A DNA stretch of 60,297 nucleotides from an uncultured Clostridium sp. (lineage in GTDB: Bacteria > Bacillota > Clostridia > Clostridiales > Clostridiaceae). Within the stretch, counting starts at the first letter, position 1; each line of letters starts with the position of its first letter. Below the pieces are notes generated by a model. The model saw only the letters and a program-made list of their open reading frames with translations. It had not been told where the DNA came from and searched no databases. The stretch spans positions 1 through 60,297 of the forward strand of contig NZ_CAMQZG010000021.1 in NCBI RefSeq assembly GCF_947039605.1, written 5' to 3'. The position numbers and the translations under genes were made by a program. Of the stretch, positions 8,787 to 17,008 are shown one piece after another.

Positions 8787-9853
8787 TACTCAACCTCCAT
8801 CTCATCTATTATTGCAATAGCTCTATATTCACACTCCCTATATTCTTCTATTGGAACATTTTTAGCTTTTGCAAGTAAAACTAGTTGTTGTACTTCAATA
8901 TCATTTATATCATTTAAAAGTATAATTCTAGCCTTTCTTCTTAAAAGAACTCTACTAGCTTCACCTATGCTAAGTTTAATTTTATTGATGTCTTCAACAT
9001 TATATAATTTCTGAATTCTTTGAGTTATATCTTTAGCATAATTTATATCAATAGATTTTGTATCACCTACTGAATTATCCTTTTTAAAATGCTTAGCTAT
9101 TTGCTCTACATAATACTGTGAATAATCATATTCTTTTAAATATTCTATATTTATAGCACCATGAAAATCACCTGCATTAATAAACTCATCATTTAAAATA
9201 GTTCTACTTATTAAACCACTTGCAGTTGAGTTTAAAATAGAATTAGGAACTGCTATATCATCTCTTGTCCCGTATATATTGCAACGTCTTGCTGGGTCTG
9301 CTATAACCGCTAAAGAACTATCAATATTTTTATTATTTTCATCATTAAATCTATCAATAGATGTTTTAAGCTCATTGATTATAGAACCTTTTCCTGTCCA
9401 TCCATCAACAAACTGAATATTAGTATTTTCATTATGTTCTAAAATATACTTAATAGCATTAAAATCTATTCCTTTTCCTCTTATAATTGAAATGCTATAG
9501 TGTGGAATCTCAATATTATACTTAAATTTTAAATACTTCTTTATTAATATCCCATAAGGTGTACCTGCCCTTGCAAGTGATACAATTACTAATCCACTAT
9601 CTTTATCTTTATATATCTTTTCTGCTAATACAGATACATACTCTGCTATTTTTTCTGAATACTTCTCTACCATATCAAAAAAAAGGTCTTCTACTTCTTC
9701 TGTTGGTATCTCTTCCTTTGAAATGAAATTAGAATAACTTATTCCCCTTGCAATAAGCTTTTCTTTTTCCTCTATACTTATTTCTTTAAATTCACCTGTA
9801 AGGTCTTTTAAAAGAAATATACAATCCTCTTTATAACTGCCTTTTATATTCAT
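8786..9853 (-). CDS. StiP-type PRTase-like protein with C-terminal PELOTA domain
   Basis: 355 aa. Residues about 20-270 match the StiP family ('cysteine protease StiP', also described as PRTase-like), with VIVSLARAGTPYGILIKKYL and FVDGWTGKGSI. Residues about 285-350 (GEASRVLLRRKARIILLNDI onward) look like the L7Ae/PELOTA-type RNA-binding domain described for Ter-locus proteins. In that model it builds or transfers a nucleoside-like product. The protease label rests on family naming rather than visible catalytic evidence. GGGGG lies 6 nt before ATG; the gene is 12 bp after the PRTase-TRSP gene. Confidence 0.82.
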   Translation of the reverse strand: MNIKGSYKEDCIFLLKDLTGEFKEISIEEKEKLIARGISYSNFISKEEIPTEEVEDLFFDMVEKYSEKIAEYVSVLAEKIYKDKDSGLVIVSLARAGTPYGILIKKYLKFKYNIEIPHYSISIIRGKGIDFNAIKYILEHNENTNIQFVDGWTGKGSIINELKTSIDRFNDENNKNIDSSLAVIADPARRCNIYGTRDDIAVPNSILNSTASGLISRTILNDEFINAGDFHGAINIEYLKEYDYSQYYVEQIAKHFKKDNSVGDTKSIDINYAKDITQRIQKLYNVEDINKIKLSIGEASRVLLRRKARIILLNDINDIEVQQLVLLAKAKNVPIEEYRECEYRAIAIIDEMEVE

Positions 9854-9865
9854 TTTATGCCCCCA

Positions 9866-11080
9866 CTATATTCTAAAAATAGCTATATTATTAGTTAGCT
9901 TTATATCTAAATCTGTCTCTATAATTAAAACTACTTTATCATATTCTTTTTCAATACTAGATTTATTATAAAAATAATATTTTACCCCTCTATCATCAAA
10001 ACTGTGTTTCTCTAAAATAGGATATCCCTCTTCATCTTTGCAATATATAGGGCTTCTAGTTGTTGTTTTAAACTTTACATTCCCACCCATATAAGACGCT
10101 ATTCTTGATGGTATATATATATTTTCCCCATGTCCTAAAATCAGCACTTTTTTATATTCACCTATTATCTTTTTTATCTTCTTTGCAGCTTTTCTACTAT
10201 TCTCCTCAATCGAAACTATATCCTCATATGCAACCCCAAATCTTCCTGTATCTTTTAAATAATTTTCCTTTTTACCCTCTAACGTGTCATGGGATTTCTT
10301 ATTAAAATCACCACTTATATCTATAACTTCTATCCTTTCATTAATTGTGCTTTCATCTTTATCATAATAGACAATATTATCAGAATTTTTTATACTTCCT
10401 GATATTAATGATAGAACATCTATATCTACATTTTTTTCTAATTTAAATTGCTTGTACATCTCTAGATATTCTTCATTTCTCCAATCAAGAACACTAAGAA
10501 TTGTGTATTTATTTATCCCTGTAACCACTTTTAATTCTTCAATAATATTAAGCATTGATTTTCCTGTTGTAATTTCATCATCAACAAGTATTATTCTATC
10601 TTTTGATTTCAAAATGCTTAATTCTTCTAAATAGCACTTATGCGTTGTAGCATGTGAATGTTCTTCCTCAAACTTTAATATAGACTTCATATCCTCTATA
10701 TTCTCTCTAGTTGTAGTCAAATAAACTGAATCTTTAATTGCTGATGCAACTGCCATACCAAGACCTGTTGCTGTTTCTGCAAATCCTAAAACTGCAATTC
10801 TATCCTTACATATGTATTCTGTTTTAAAATACTCTTTATAAGAATCATTTTGCTTTTTAAAAGCTTCAATAATCTCTTGTGTATACGCATTTTTTTCGCA
10901 TGTAAGCGTTGCTAGCATATACCCAATAATTCTACATATATCTGGACTTACCTCTATATGCTTACCTAATATCTTACTAACAAAAAGAAAATTTCTTTTT
11001 TCATTATTCGCTCTACTTGCCATTACAATTAAATCTTTTAAATCTATATCATACTTATTTTCTTTTATTTGTATATCCAT
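9866..11080 (-). CDS. Phosphoribosyltransferase with C-terminal TRSP domain
   Basis: 404 aa. An orotate-PRTase-like domain (residues about 20-220) carries the PRPP loop IILVDDEITTGKSM, and the FAETATGLG segment is typical of the Ter-associated PRTase. Residues about 260-400, starting GRFGV, match the TRSP domain, with HGENIYIPSRIASYMGG and the substrate-site-like RSPIY. Expected activity: transfer of ribose-5-phosphate from PRPP to an unknown base-like acceptor. It lies between the lyase (13 bp upstream) and StiP genes in one operon. Confidence 0.85.
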   Translation of the reverse strand: MDIQIKENKYDIDLKDLIVMASRANNEKRNFLFVSKILGKHIEVSPDICRIIGYMLATLTCEKNAYTQEIIEAFKKQNDSYKEYFKTEYICKDRIAVLGFAETATGLGMAVASAIKDSVYLTTTRENIEDMKSILKFEEEHSHATTHKCYLEELSILKSKDRIILVDDEITTGKSMLNIIEELKVVTGINKYTILSVLDWRNEEYLEMYKQFKLEKNVDIDVLSLISGSIKNSDNIVYYDKDESTINERIEVIDISGDFNKKSHDTLEGKKENYLKDTGRFGVAYEDIVSIEENSRKAAKKIKKIIGEYKKVLILGHGENIYIPSRIASYMGGNVKFKTTTRSPIYCKDEEGYPILEKHSFDDRGVKYYFYNKSSIEKEYDKVVLIIETDLDIKLTNNIAIFRI

Positions 11081-11093
11081 TCATTTATCCCCT

Positions 11094-12179
11094 TTAATAA
11101 AGAACTTGTCCATCTAAGCCTTCTTTTAAAACACCAAAGACATCAGCTCTCTCAATTATTTTTCTAGCCCAATTTAAATGTGGAGAAGCTTCATTCATTT
11201 TATTGTTTGAAAACCCTTTAAATACTCCTCCTATTTCCTTAAGACCCGCTATACTTATAGCATCCATATAGTCCTCATATTTAACAACAAAATTAGCATT
11301 TACATACTTTACTTGTTGTGGATGAATAACAGTTTTCCCAAAGAATCCATTACCTATATCAAACTTTAATTCTTGTAAAAGTCCTTTTACCTCTAATGAA
11401 TTTATATCATCTGAAAAATACTCCCAAACCGGCGCTGATATTATATAATTACTGCCCTCTCTTGCAAATATATTTATTATGTCAATAAGACAGTCTCCAA
11501 CCACTTTTATATCATATATATTAGCATCTACACTTCTTCTTAGACCAAACTTTGATGAAAAATCAGTTCCTCCTACTCTTATATTTAAAACCATCTCATC
11601 ATATTTTTTAATTATCTTTTTCAATTCTATAAGCGTCTTTAATCTACTTTCTTTATAGATTATTTCTTCACTTTCTAATATCGGCATAACATAAAACCTT
11701 GAATCAAAAACTCCTGATATCTCTTCTGTATAGCTTAAATAATCTTCTGCATTATCTACATTAAACTTTGGAAAAACAAAGCCTGATAAACATCTAGCTT
11801 CATTAATCTCTAACCTTTCAACAAAGCTTACAAATTGCTTGTAATTTCTTACTCTTATAAAAATAAGAGGCATGTCTTCTACCGAAATACCTCCATTATC
11901 AATTTCATTTGAAATTTTATTTAATTGTCTAAAAATATTTTGTTCAGCCCTATCAAGGTCACTTTCTTTTATAGAATCCTCAAAACAAATAGTTATAGCC
12001 GATACTTTACCCTTTAAATCATTTTTAATTTTTTCATATACATCCATAAGGCCATTCATATATAAATTGGCTCCTACCGCATATTTTAAAATATTCTTGT
12101 CACTAAATTTATTAAATTTTAAAGGTAACTTTTCATAAAAGCCCTCTTTTAACTTATTTAAATATCTCATTTTTTCCAC
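11094..12179 (-). CDS. HpcH/HpaI-type C-C lyase of the Ter metabolite module
   Basis: 361 aa TIM-barrel protein of the citrate-lyase-beta/HpcH superfamily. Seen: ITICFEDSIKESD near residue 60, PLIFIRVRN, GFVFPKF near 140, MPILESEEI, IRVGGTDFSSKFGLRR and the late GFFGKTVIHPQQVKYVN. The family cleaves or forms C-C bonds next to carboxylates with Mg2+ and often CoA. In Ter loci it is predicted to make the carbon skeleton that the PRTase uses. It is the first gene of the operon, with GGTGG 5 nt before ATG. Confidence 0.85.
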   Translation of the reverse strand: MEKMRYLNKLKEGFYEKLPLKFNKFSDKNILKYAVGANLYMNGLMDVYEKIKNDLKGKVSAITICFEDSIKESDLDRAEQNIFRQLNKISNEIDNGGISVEDMPLIFIRVRNYKQFVSFVERLEINEARCLSGFVFPKFNVDNAEDYLSYTEEISGVFDSRFYVMPILESEEIIYKESRLKTLIELKKIIKKYDEMVLNIRVGGTDFSSKFGLRRSVDANIYDIKVVGDCLIDIINIFAREGSNYIISAPVWEYFSDDINSLEVKGLLQELKFDIGNGFFGKTVIHPQQVKYVNANFVVKYEDYMDAISIAGLKEIGGVFKGFSNNKMNEASPHLNWARKIIERADVFGVLKEGLDGQVLY

Positions 12180-12208
12180 CTTTTTCTAATTGTCATATAA
12201 TTTATATT

Positions 12209-12217
12209 ATTATACCA
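12209..12217 (-). promoter_or_regulatory. Promoter of the Ter operon (extended -10)
   Basis: TGGTATAAT on the minus strand lies 30 bp upstream of the first Ter gene. A perfect TTGACA occurs at 12240-12245 but is 25 bp away, too far for a normal sigma-A pair, so the promoter may depend on the extended -10 or on an activator. Confidence 0.45.
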
Positions 12218-12300
12218 CAAATTACCTTAAAAAAAATTATGTCAATTATTAAAATATTACTACTATTATCTTAATAAACTTCTTATACTTCATAAAAATT

Positions 12301-12346
12301 AAAAGAAAAAGAAGACTATCTTAAAATTAATTAAAATAACCTTCTT
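12301..12346 (-). terminator. Terminator of the glucosaminidase gene
   Basis: On the minus strand AAGAAGGTTATTTTAA pairs with TTTTAAGATAGTCTTCTT, allowing three G-U pairs, and is followed by TTTTTCTTTT. It sits directly after the stop at 12359 and separates this gene from the Ter operon. Confidence 0.7.
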
Positions 12347-12358
12347 TATTCTAAATAT

Positions 12359-13441
12359 TTACTCTGAAAATACTGGCTTATCAAATAAAAATGAATCTGA
12401 ATTTTCATAAACAGAACTATACTGACTTATTAAACTTCCTATGCTATCAGCATAATAGGGTTTTGTTGCATACTCATGCCATACATTATTTAAGTTAGAT
12501 GTATATCTTAACTTATATGGTGTATTTTGATTATAAGTTGCATTATTTACATATGTATTTGATAAAAATTTAGCTGCCCCGTATATTGCTTTTGGAACAC
12601 TTGTCCACCCATGTTTATATGCATAAGTAGTCCCAAGTATTAATGCCCTGTTATTAAATCCCGGCAAATTATTTCTTGCTCCAATTCCAAATAAATTAAA
12701 AACAGTAACCGGCTGTGAGAGTTTTATCATTCTATATCCAACTAAATTTCCATTACTATATATAGGATGGTTTACATCCGCTATAGAACTTATGGTTACA
12801 CCCTCTGCAAGCGTGCTTTCTCCATATCCTGTCTCTAAAACCGTTTGTGCTGTAAGATATACAGGGTCTATGTTATATCTTCTAGCTGCATCATTCATAA
12901 CCTGTGCCTGTCCTTTTAAAACACCTTTGTTAGATAAAACATTATTTAATTTACTAACACTTATATCTCTATATCTATCAATTCTTAAAAACTCATATCT
13001 GCTACTAGCATTTTGAGGATTGATATATTTTTTATATGTTGAAGCTTTAGTTTCACCCCAAACATCATTTTGCATATCAGCATAATTACTCATACTTGTA
13101 TTATAACTCGTATATATAGTTCTTGACCCTTTAGAATTTACACTTGATGAGATTGTATTTAAATCATTTAAGTAATATGTACTTACAAATCCAATTGTTC
13201 CATCATATTCTACCTTAGCCCATCCATCATTCTCTGCTATAATATTAAGCTTTGCCCCTACTGGTATATTATCAATTATAGAACTATTAGTTGTTGCACT
13301 ACTTCTTAAATGCAAATAAGAATAGCTTCCTAAATTTGTAACTACCGCTTTTTGAAAACTCGCCGCCTTCGCTTGCATATGACCTGATGCTATTATTATA
13401 CTAGCGATAGCAAATGTAGTTAATATTTTTTTGTTATTCAT
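12359..13441 (-). CDS. Secreted SH3b domain / endo-beta-N-acetylglucosaminidase
   Basis: 360 aa. Residues 1-27 are a signal peptide (IASIIIASGHMQAKA, cleavage after AKA). Residues about 32-95 are an SH3b domain (LHLRSSATTNSSI, GWAKVEYDGTIGFVS). Residues about 165-345 are a glucosaminidase domain with the catalytic glutamate in LETGYGES at residue 203. The family cleaves GlcNAc-MurNAc bonds in peptidoglycan, for cell separation or turnover; the SH3b domain binds the wall. SD AGGTGAC lies 7 nt before ATG. Single-gene unit with its own promoter and terminator. Confidence 0.9.
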   Translation of the reverse strand: MNNKKILTTFAIASIIIASGHMQAKAASFQKAVVTNLGSYSYLHLRSSATTNSSIIDNIPVGAKLNIIAENDGWAKVEYDGTIGFVSTYYLNDLNTISSSVNSKGSRTIYTSYNTSMSNYADMQNDVWGETKASTYKKYINPQNASSRYEFLRIDRYRDISVSKLNNVLSNKGVLKGQAQVMNDAARRYNIDPVYLTAQTVLETGYGESTLAEGVTISSIADVNHPIYSNGNLVGYRMIKLSQPVTVFNLFGIGARNNLPGFNNRALILGTTYAYKHGWTSVPKAIYGAAKFLSNTYVNNATYNQNTPYKLRYTSNLNNVWHEYATKPYYADSIGSLISQYSSVYENSDSFLFDKPVFSE

Positions 13442-13496
13442 TGTAAGTCACCTATATCCTCTTAAATATCTCTTCATTCATTTTATATCCTCTAAA

Positions 13497-13525
13497 ATTA
13501 TAAATTATTGTTTATCATATTTCAA
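13497..13525 (-). promoter_or_regulatory. Sigma-A promoter of the glucosaminidase gene
   Basis: TTGAAA and TATAAT with a 17-bp spacer on the minus strand, 56 bp before the start codon. Confidence 0.6.
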
Positions 13526-13563
13526 CTATATTGCAATAATATCGAAATTAAATTGGAACTAAA

Positions 13564-13579
13564 TTGTTATATATAACAA
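13564..13579. promoter_or_regulatory. Perfect 16-bp palindrome upstream of the glucosaminidase promoter
   Basis: TTGTTATATATAACAA is a perfect inverted repeat about 40 bp upstream of the -35. Size and position fit a dimeric regulator site, but no regulator is recognisable. Confidence 0.35.
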
Positions 13580-13623
13580 TATAATTTACATTTTGAACCA
13601 AATAACTTATTCCTTTATAAAAT

Positions 13624-13718
13624 AAAAAGAGCTATATCACAATAGCCCGCTATCTACAATATATAGTTTTTTTTAAATACTATATATTATAAGTAACTTA
13701 ACTTTTGATATAGCCTAT
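13624..13718 (-). terminator. Probable terminator of the GNAT gene
   Basis: GCTATATCA (13632-13640) pairs with TGATATAGC (13709-13717), and smaller hairpins nest inside (a TATATAGT/ACTATATA stem and ATAGC-GG-GCTAT). On the minus strand CTCTTTTTATTTT follows. The long loop makes it a complex or weak terminator. Confidence 0.45.
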
Positions 13719-13737
13719 TTTTTATATCCTAATTATA

Positions 13738-14316
13738 TTATGCTTCTAATACTATATTCTCTTCCATAATATAATTATGCATTTCTGTTTCTTTTATTAC
13801 ATTAAAATCAATAACTTCAGCAAGTCCTATATTACTTCTTCTTTCCATTAAAAATGTATCTTTCCATACCCCAAAAATTGTTCTAGCAATTTTCTCTCTA
13901 TATCCAACTTCTCTAAATCCACACTTTTCATGTAATTTTTTACTTCCAATATTATCTTCAAGTACAGTAGCTTGAAGTGTCCAAATATCAGCTTCTTCTG
14001 ATAACTCTACTAATTTATCTAAAAGCTTTGTTCCTATTCCTTTTCCTCTTTGTCCTGCTTTAACATAAATACTAAGCTCTGCAACTCCACTATATTGTAT
14101 TTTACCATTTATTGCTGTAAGTGCTGCAAAACCAAGTACTTCATTATCTTCTAATAAAATTATATTAAATCCCTCTAGATGAGAATCTATCCATTCATCA
14201 TAGCTAGGCACCATCCTTTGAAAAGTAGTGATTCCCGTCTTTATTGAGTTCTCATATATGGCGGCCATTTCGCCCCAATATTTATTTTCTAATTCGATTA
14301 TTTTGTACTTTTCCAT
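13738..14316 (-). CDS. GNAT N-acetyltransferase, phosphinothricin-acetyltransferase-like
   Basis: 192 aa. Acetyl-CoA-binding motif QRGKGIGTKLLDKL, TLQATVLEDNIGSKKLHEKCGF and GYREKIARTIFGVWKDTFLMER are typical of the Pat/Bar and MddA subgroup, which acetylates amino-acid-like substrates such as phosphinothricin or methionine sulfoximine. The native substrate is not predictable. The last 25 residues after the GNAT core are extra and uncharacterised. Monocistronic. Confidence 0.85.
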   Translation of the reverse strand: MEKYKIIELENKYWGEMAAIYENSIKTGITTFQRMVPSYDEWIDSHLEGFNIILLEDNEVLGFAALTAINGKIQYSGVAELSIYVKAGQRGKGIGTKLLDKLVELSEEADIWTLQATVLEDNIGSKKLHEKCGFREVGYREKIARTIFGVWKDTFLMERRSNIGLAEVIDFNVIKETEMHNYIMEENIVLEA

Positions 14317-14811
14317 GTACCTAACCTCCTATTACTATTGTTAATATTTTATTAACAACGACTTCTTATATCGCGAATATTATTATAATATATATATACT
14401 CAAATTTAAATAAGATAACTGATAAATTTATATTGATTTTTTTAATTTTTTGTTAATAACTAGCCATTTTTTTATCATTTAGATTTGCACTCTATTCCTT
14501 TGCCACTTTTTATATTGTCAGCATATTAAAATAATTAAAACGACTCTTTTTTTAGTCATAGTCTCATTTTCTAAGTAATAAAATTTAAAACATATTTTAT
14601 TACTTTTGCTCAAAATAGCTCTTTTTTTGATATATATATACTTATTAAATGATATTTTTATTATTTTTATAATATCTTATAAAATATCTATATGATTTCT
14701 ATTTTCTTTTGTTACATTTCAAATTTTTAAGCTTTTATTCCAATTGTTAACTCTATCTAAATAACCCAATATTCATATCTTGTTCATATAAAAGCAACCT
14801 TTTTGTTCTCA
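14317..14811. other. AT-rich intergenic stretch without a gene
   Basis: No open frame with a ribosome binding site was found on either strand. The only clear structure is a hairpin at 14574-14607, AAGTAATAAAAT against ATTTTATTACTT, usable on both strands. The divergent/upstream signals of the GNAT gene must lie at 14317-14420. Confidence 0.5.
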
Positions 14812-14854
14812 TAAAAAAATACCAATTTAAAAGTTTACAACACTCTAAATTGGT
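14812..14854 (-). terminator. Terminator of the pseudouridine synthase gene
   Basis: ATACCAATTTA and TAAATTGGTAT form an 11-bp perfect stem; on the minus strand TTTTTTT follows immediately. It lies directly after the stop codon at 14861. Confidence 0.8.
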
Positions 14855-14860
14855 ATACTT

Positions 14861-15550
14861 TTATTCTATTATTTTTCTTAATATATCAAGCTCTTCTTTT
14901 GATATATCTCTCCATTTCCCATATTCTATATCATCTAAATTTATATTAAGTATTCTTATTCTCTCAAGTACCTGAACTTTATATCCAAATGCTAAACACA
15001 TTTTTCTTATTTGTCTATTTAGTCCCTGTGTTAAAATTATTTTAAATATAAATTCATCTACTTTTTGGAGCTTACATTCTTTTGTTATTTTATCCCCTAT
15101 TTTTACCCCACTACTCATACTACTCAAAAATTCTTCTGTTACTTCTTTATCAACAGTCACTACATATTCTTTTTCATGACCATTTTCTGCCTCTAAAATA
15201 TCATTCGCAAGTTCACCATCATTAGTTAATATAATTAAGCCTTGTGAGTCTTTATCTAACCTTCCTATTGGAAATATGTATTCTCCATAATTCACATATT
15301 TTATTATGTTTTCATCTTTACTCTCATCTGCTGTACATATTATTCCCTTTGGTTTATTAAGTGCTATATAAACTCTATCTTTCTCTTTTAATATATCTCC
15401 ATCAAGTAAAATTTTATCTTCTTCTACTTCAACCCATTGACCCTGTATTGCTTTTTCTCCATTTACAATAATTCTTCCATCTTCAATAAACTTTCTAGTG
15501 TCCTTTCTTGAACAATATCCATAATTGCTTAGTAACTTATTTATTCTCAT
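14861..15550 (-). CDS. RluF/RsuA-type S4-domain pseudouridine synthase
   Basis: 229 aa. ATG at 15550 is preferred (GAGG 8 nt upstream); longer frames run back into the pnuC terminator. Residues 1-60 form the S4 RNA-binding domain (MRINKLLSNYGYCSRKDTRK). The catalytic domain has PIGRLDKDSQGLIILTNDG with the conserved Asp in GRLD, and the late GLNRQIRKMC motif. The family isomerises uridine in 23S rRNA (RluF U2604-type) or tRNA. It is downstream of pnuC but separated by a hairpin. Confidence 0.88.
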   Translation of the reverse strand: MRINKLLSNYGYCSRKDTRKFIEDGRIIVNGEKAIQGQWVEVEEDKILLDGDILKEKDRVYIALNKPKGIICTADESKDENIIKYVNYGEYIFPIGRLDKDSQGLIILTNDGELANDILEAENGHEKEYVVTVDKEVTEEFLSSMSSGVKIGDKITKECKLQKVDEFIFKIILTQGLNRQIRKMCLAFGYKVQVLERIRILNINLDDIEYGKWRDISKEELDILRKIIE

Positions 15551-15614
15551 TTTCTTTTCCTCACAAATTATATTTTTTCTTAAATTTATTATATTACAAA
15601 TATCTACCCATAAC

Positions 15615-15650
15615 AAAAGAGATGACTTTTTTTGAAAAGTCATCTCTTTT
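15615..15650 (-). terminator. Hairpin terminator of pnuC
   Basis: AAAAGAGATGACTTTT (15615-15630) pairs perfectly with AAAAGTCATCTCTTTT (15635-15650): a 16-bp stem with a 4-nt loop. The T-run is inside the stem and there is little T-tract beyond, so some read-through into the pseudouridine synthase gene is possible. Confidence 0.65.
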
Positions 15651-15669
15651 GTATTCCCTTATATTTCAA

Positions 15670-16464
15670 CTAGGCACTAAGCACATTTCCTTCAATGTCC
15701 TTACCTTTATGTTTTTCCTTATACATTCTTCTCCATAAATAGAATCCATAGAATGAACTTACTCCATACTGAAGCCAAGTCATTGCACCTGATAAATTAT
15801 TTATTGAGAATCCTTGTTTAACCATCGTTTCTACAAATACAATAAATCCTATATTTGATAGAATCCAGAAATACCACTGCTCTACATATCTTCTTGATGT
15901 AAGATATAATGCATATGTAGTAATAACTGATGATAATGAATCCATTATATATGATGGATCTGCTGCTATATGAACATTAAATATATTCATCATTATGCTT
16001 GGTATATTTTTCAAGAACATTCCATATAATACCCACGCAACTAACATTATGATTATTGTTTTCACCCATTGCATTGGTGTAAACTGTCTAGCTTCAACAA
16101 TTCCATCTTCACTTTGCTCTGCACTCCTCTTCCACATATAGAAACCATATATCTCTAAAGGGATTAGTATAAATAAATTTTTCAATCCTTCCCCATATAG
16201 TCCACCTATAAATGAAACAAGTGTCATTGCAAGAGTATTTAATATCCACCAAAAGTAAACTGTTAAACTAGCTTTCGCTTGATATATTGATGTTATAACT
16301 CCTGATACTGTAGCTATAAGTCCTATGAATCCAGTAACCGTTAAAACAGTTTTAAAGTCCCAATCATTTAAAAATGCTGGCACAAAAAAAGTTAGTATAC
16401 TTGATATCATAAATACTACAAAAAATATTTTTTGAAAAGGTGTAAATGCTTTATAAAATTTCAT
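15670..16464 (-). CDS. pnuC: Nicotinamide riboside/mononucleotide transporter PnuC
   Basis: 264 aa, about seven hydrophobic helices. Diagnostic: GVITSIYQAKASLTVYFWWILNT, LEIYGFYMWKR, the polar loop before FTPMQW, YIMDSLSSVITTYALYL and RRYVEQWYFWILSN with the conserved W-Y-x-W. PnuC lets nicotinamide riboside into the cell for NAD salvage by facilitated diffusion. GAGGA precedes ATG. A sigma-A promoter lies 67 bp upstream. I see no NAD-riboswitch-like structure or obvious NiaR box in the short leader. Confidence 0.93.
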   Translation of the reverse strand: MKFYKAFTPFQKIFFVVFMISSILTFFVPAFLNDWDFKTVLTVTGFIGLIATVSGVITSIYQAKASLTVYFWWILNTLAMTLVSFIGGLYGEGLKNLFILIPLEIYGFYMWKRSAEQSEDGIVEARQFTPMQWVKTIIIMLVAWVLYGMFLKNIPSIMMNIFNVHIAADPSYIMDSLSSVITTYALYLTSRRYVEQWYFWILSNIGFIVFVETMVKQGFSINNLSGAMTWLQYGVSSFYGFYLWRRMYKEKHKGKDIEGNVLSA

Positions 16465-16530
16465 TTTTTCCTCGCTCTGTTAACTAAGATTTGAAAATTC
16501 ATTTATCTCTATTAAACAAACTTACAGTTC

Positions 16531-16559
16531 ATTCTATATATATTTATACCTAGTTTCAA
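16531..16559 (-). promoter_or_regulatory. Sigma-A promoter of pnuC
   Basis: TTGAAA (16559-16554) and TAGAAT (16536-16531) with an exact 17-bp spacer on the minus strand. Confidence 0.6.
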
Positions 16560-16803
16560 TAGCACTATAAATTTTTATTATATATTTTATTTACTTCTTT
16601 TATATATATTGATTTTACTTTTTTATATCTATTTATTTATTGATTTCATAATCGCATGTTTTAAAAACACGAATATTATGATTTTATTTTCTTTTTAGAA
16701 TATGTTATTTTTCTTCTTTCCATTCCACAAATTTCTTTTTCTTTCTTTAAAACTCTTTTTTTTCTCATAATATTTTTCTTTAATTCTTATAATCAAATCT
16801 CAA
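16560..16803. other. AT-rich intergenic stretch
   Basis: Pyrimidine-rich, T-laden sequence between the pnuC promoter and the small membrane-protein gene. No gene, clear hairpin terminator or repeat could be supported. Confidence 0.4.
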
Positions 16804-17004
16804 TCAAAACTCTCCAATTATTATGGAATATATATTAAAATGTAATTCCTTTACAATCCATATTATTATAAATATTTGCAAAAACCACATCAAATATTTT
16901 CTACTTTTTAAAAGTAAGGTATTAAATCTAACTAAAGTAATAACAAATAAAGTTGTAGCTAGCAACAATCCTATATAGTTTGAAACTTTAAAAAAACTTA
17001 TCAT
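16804..17004 (-). CDS. Small two-helix membrane protein next to the GT2 gene
   Basis: 66 aa with two membrane helices (about 9-27 and 38-56) and a charged RFNTLLLKSRKYL loop. It starts 4 nt after the glycosyltransferase stop (ATG 17004, with GGTG 5 nt upstream inside the end of the GT gene), so the two are translationally linked. Not recognised as a named family. Position and topology recall IcaD/PgaD, the small membrane partners of processive GT2 synthases, but this is an analogy, not a match. Confidence 0.6.
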   Translation of the reverse strand: MISFFKVSNYIGLLLATTLFVITLVRFNTLLLKSRKYLMWFLQIFIIIWIVKELHFNIYSIIIGEF

Positions 17005-17008
17005 CACA

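Noticed and set aside
12236-12246. Recurring TGACATAA near 4745, 12240 and 24388 as a shared stress operator
   Set aside because: The expected chance frequency of this 8-mer in AT-rich DNA of this length is several copies, and spacing to promoters differs.
16465-16560. NAD-type riboswitch or NiaR box before pnuC
   Set aside because: The leader is only about 60 nt, AT-rich, and shows no conserved hairpin or operator I can recognise.
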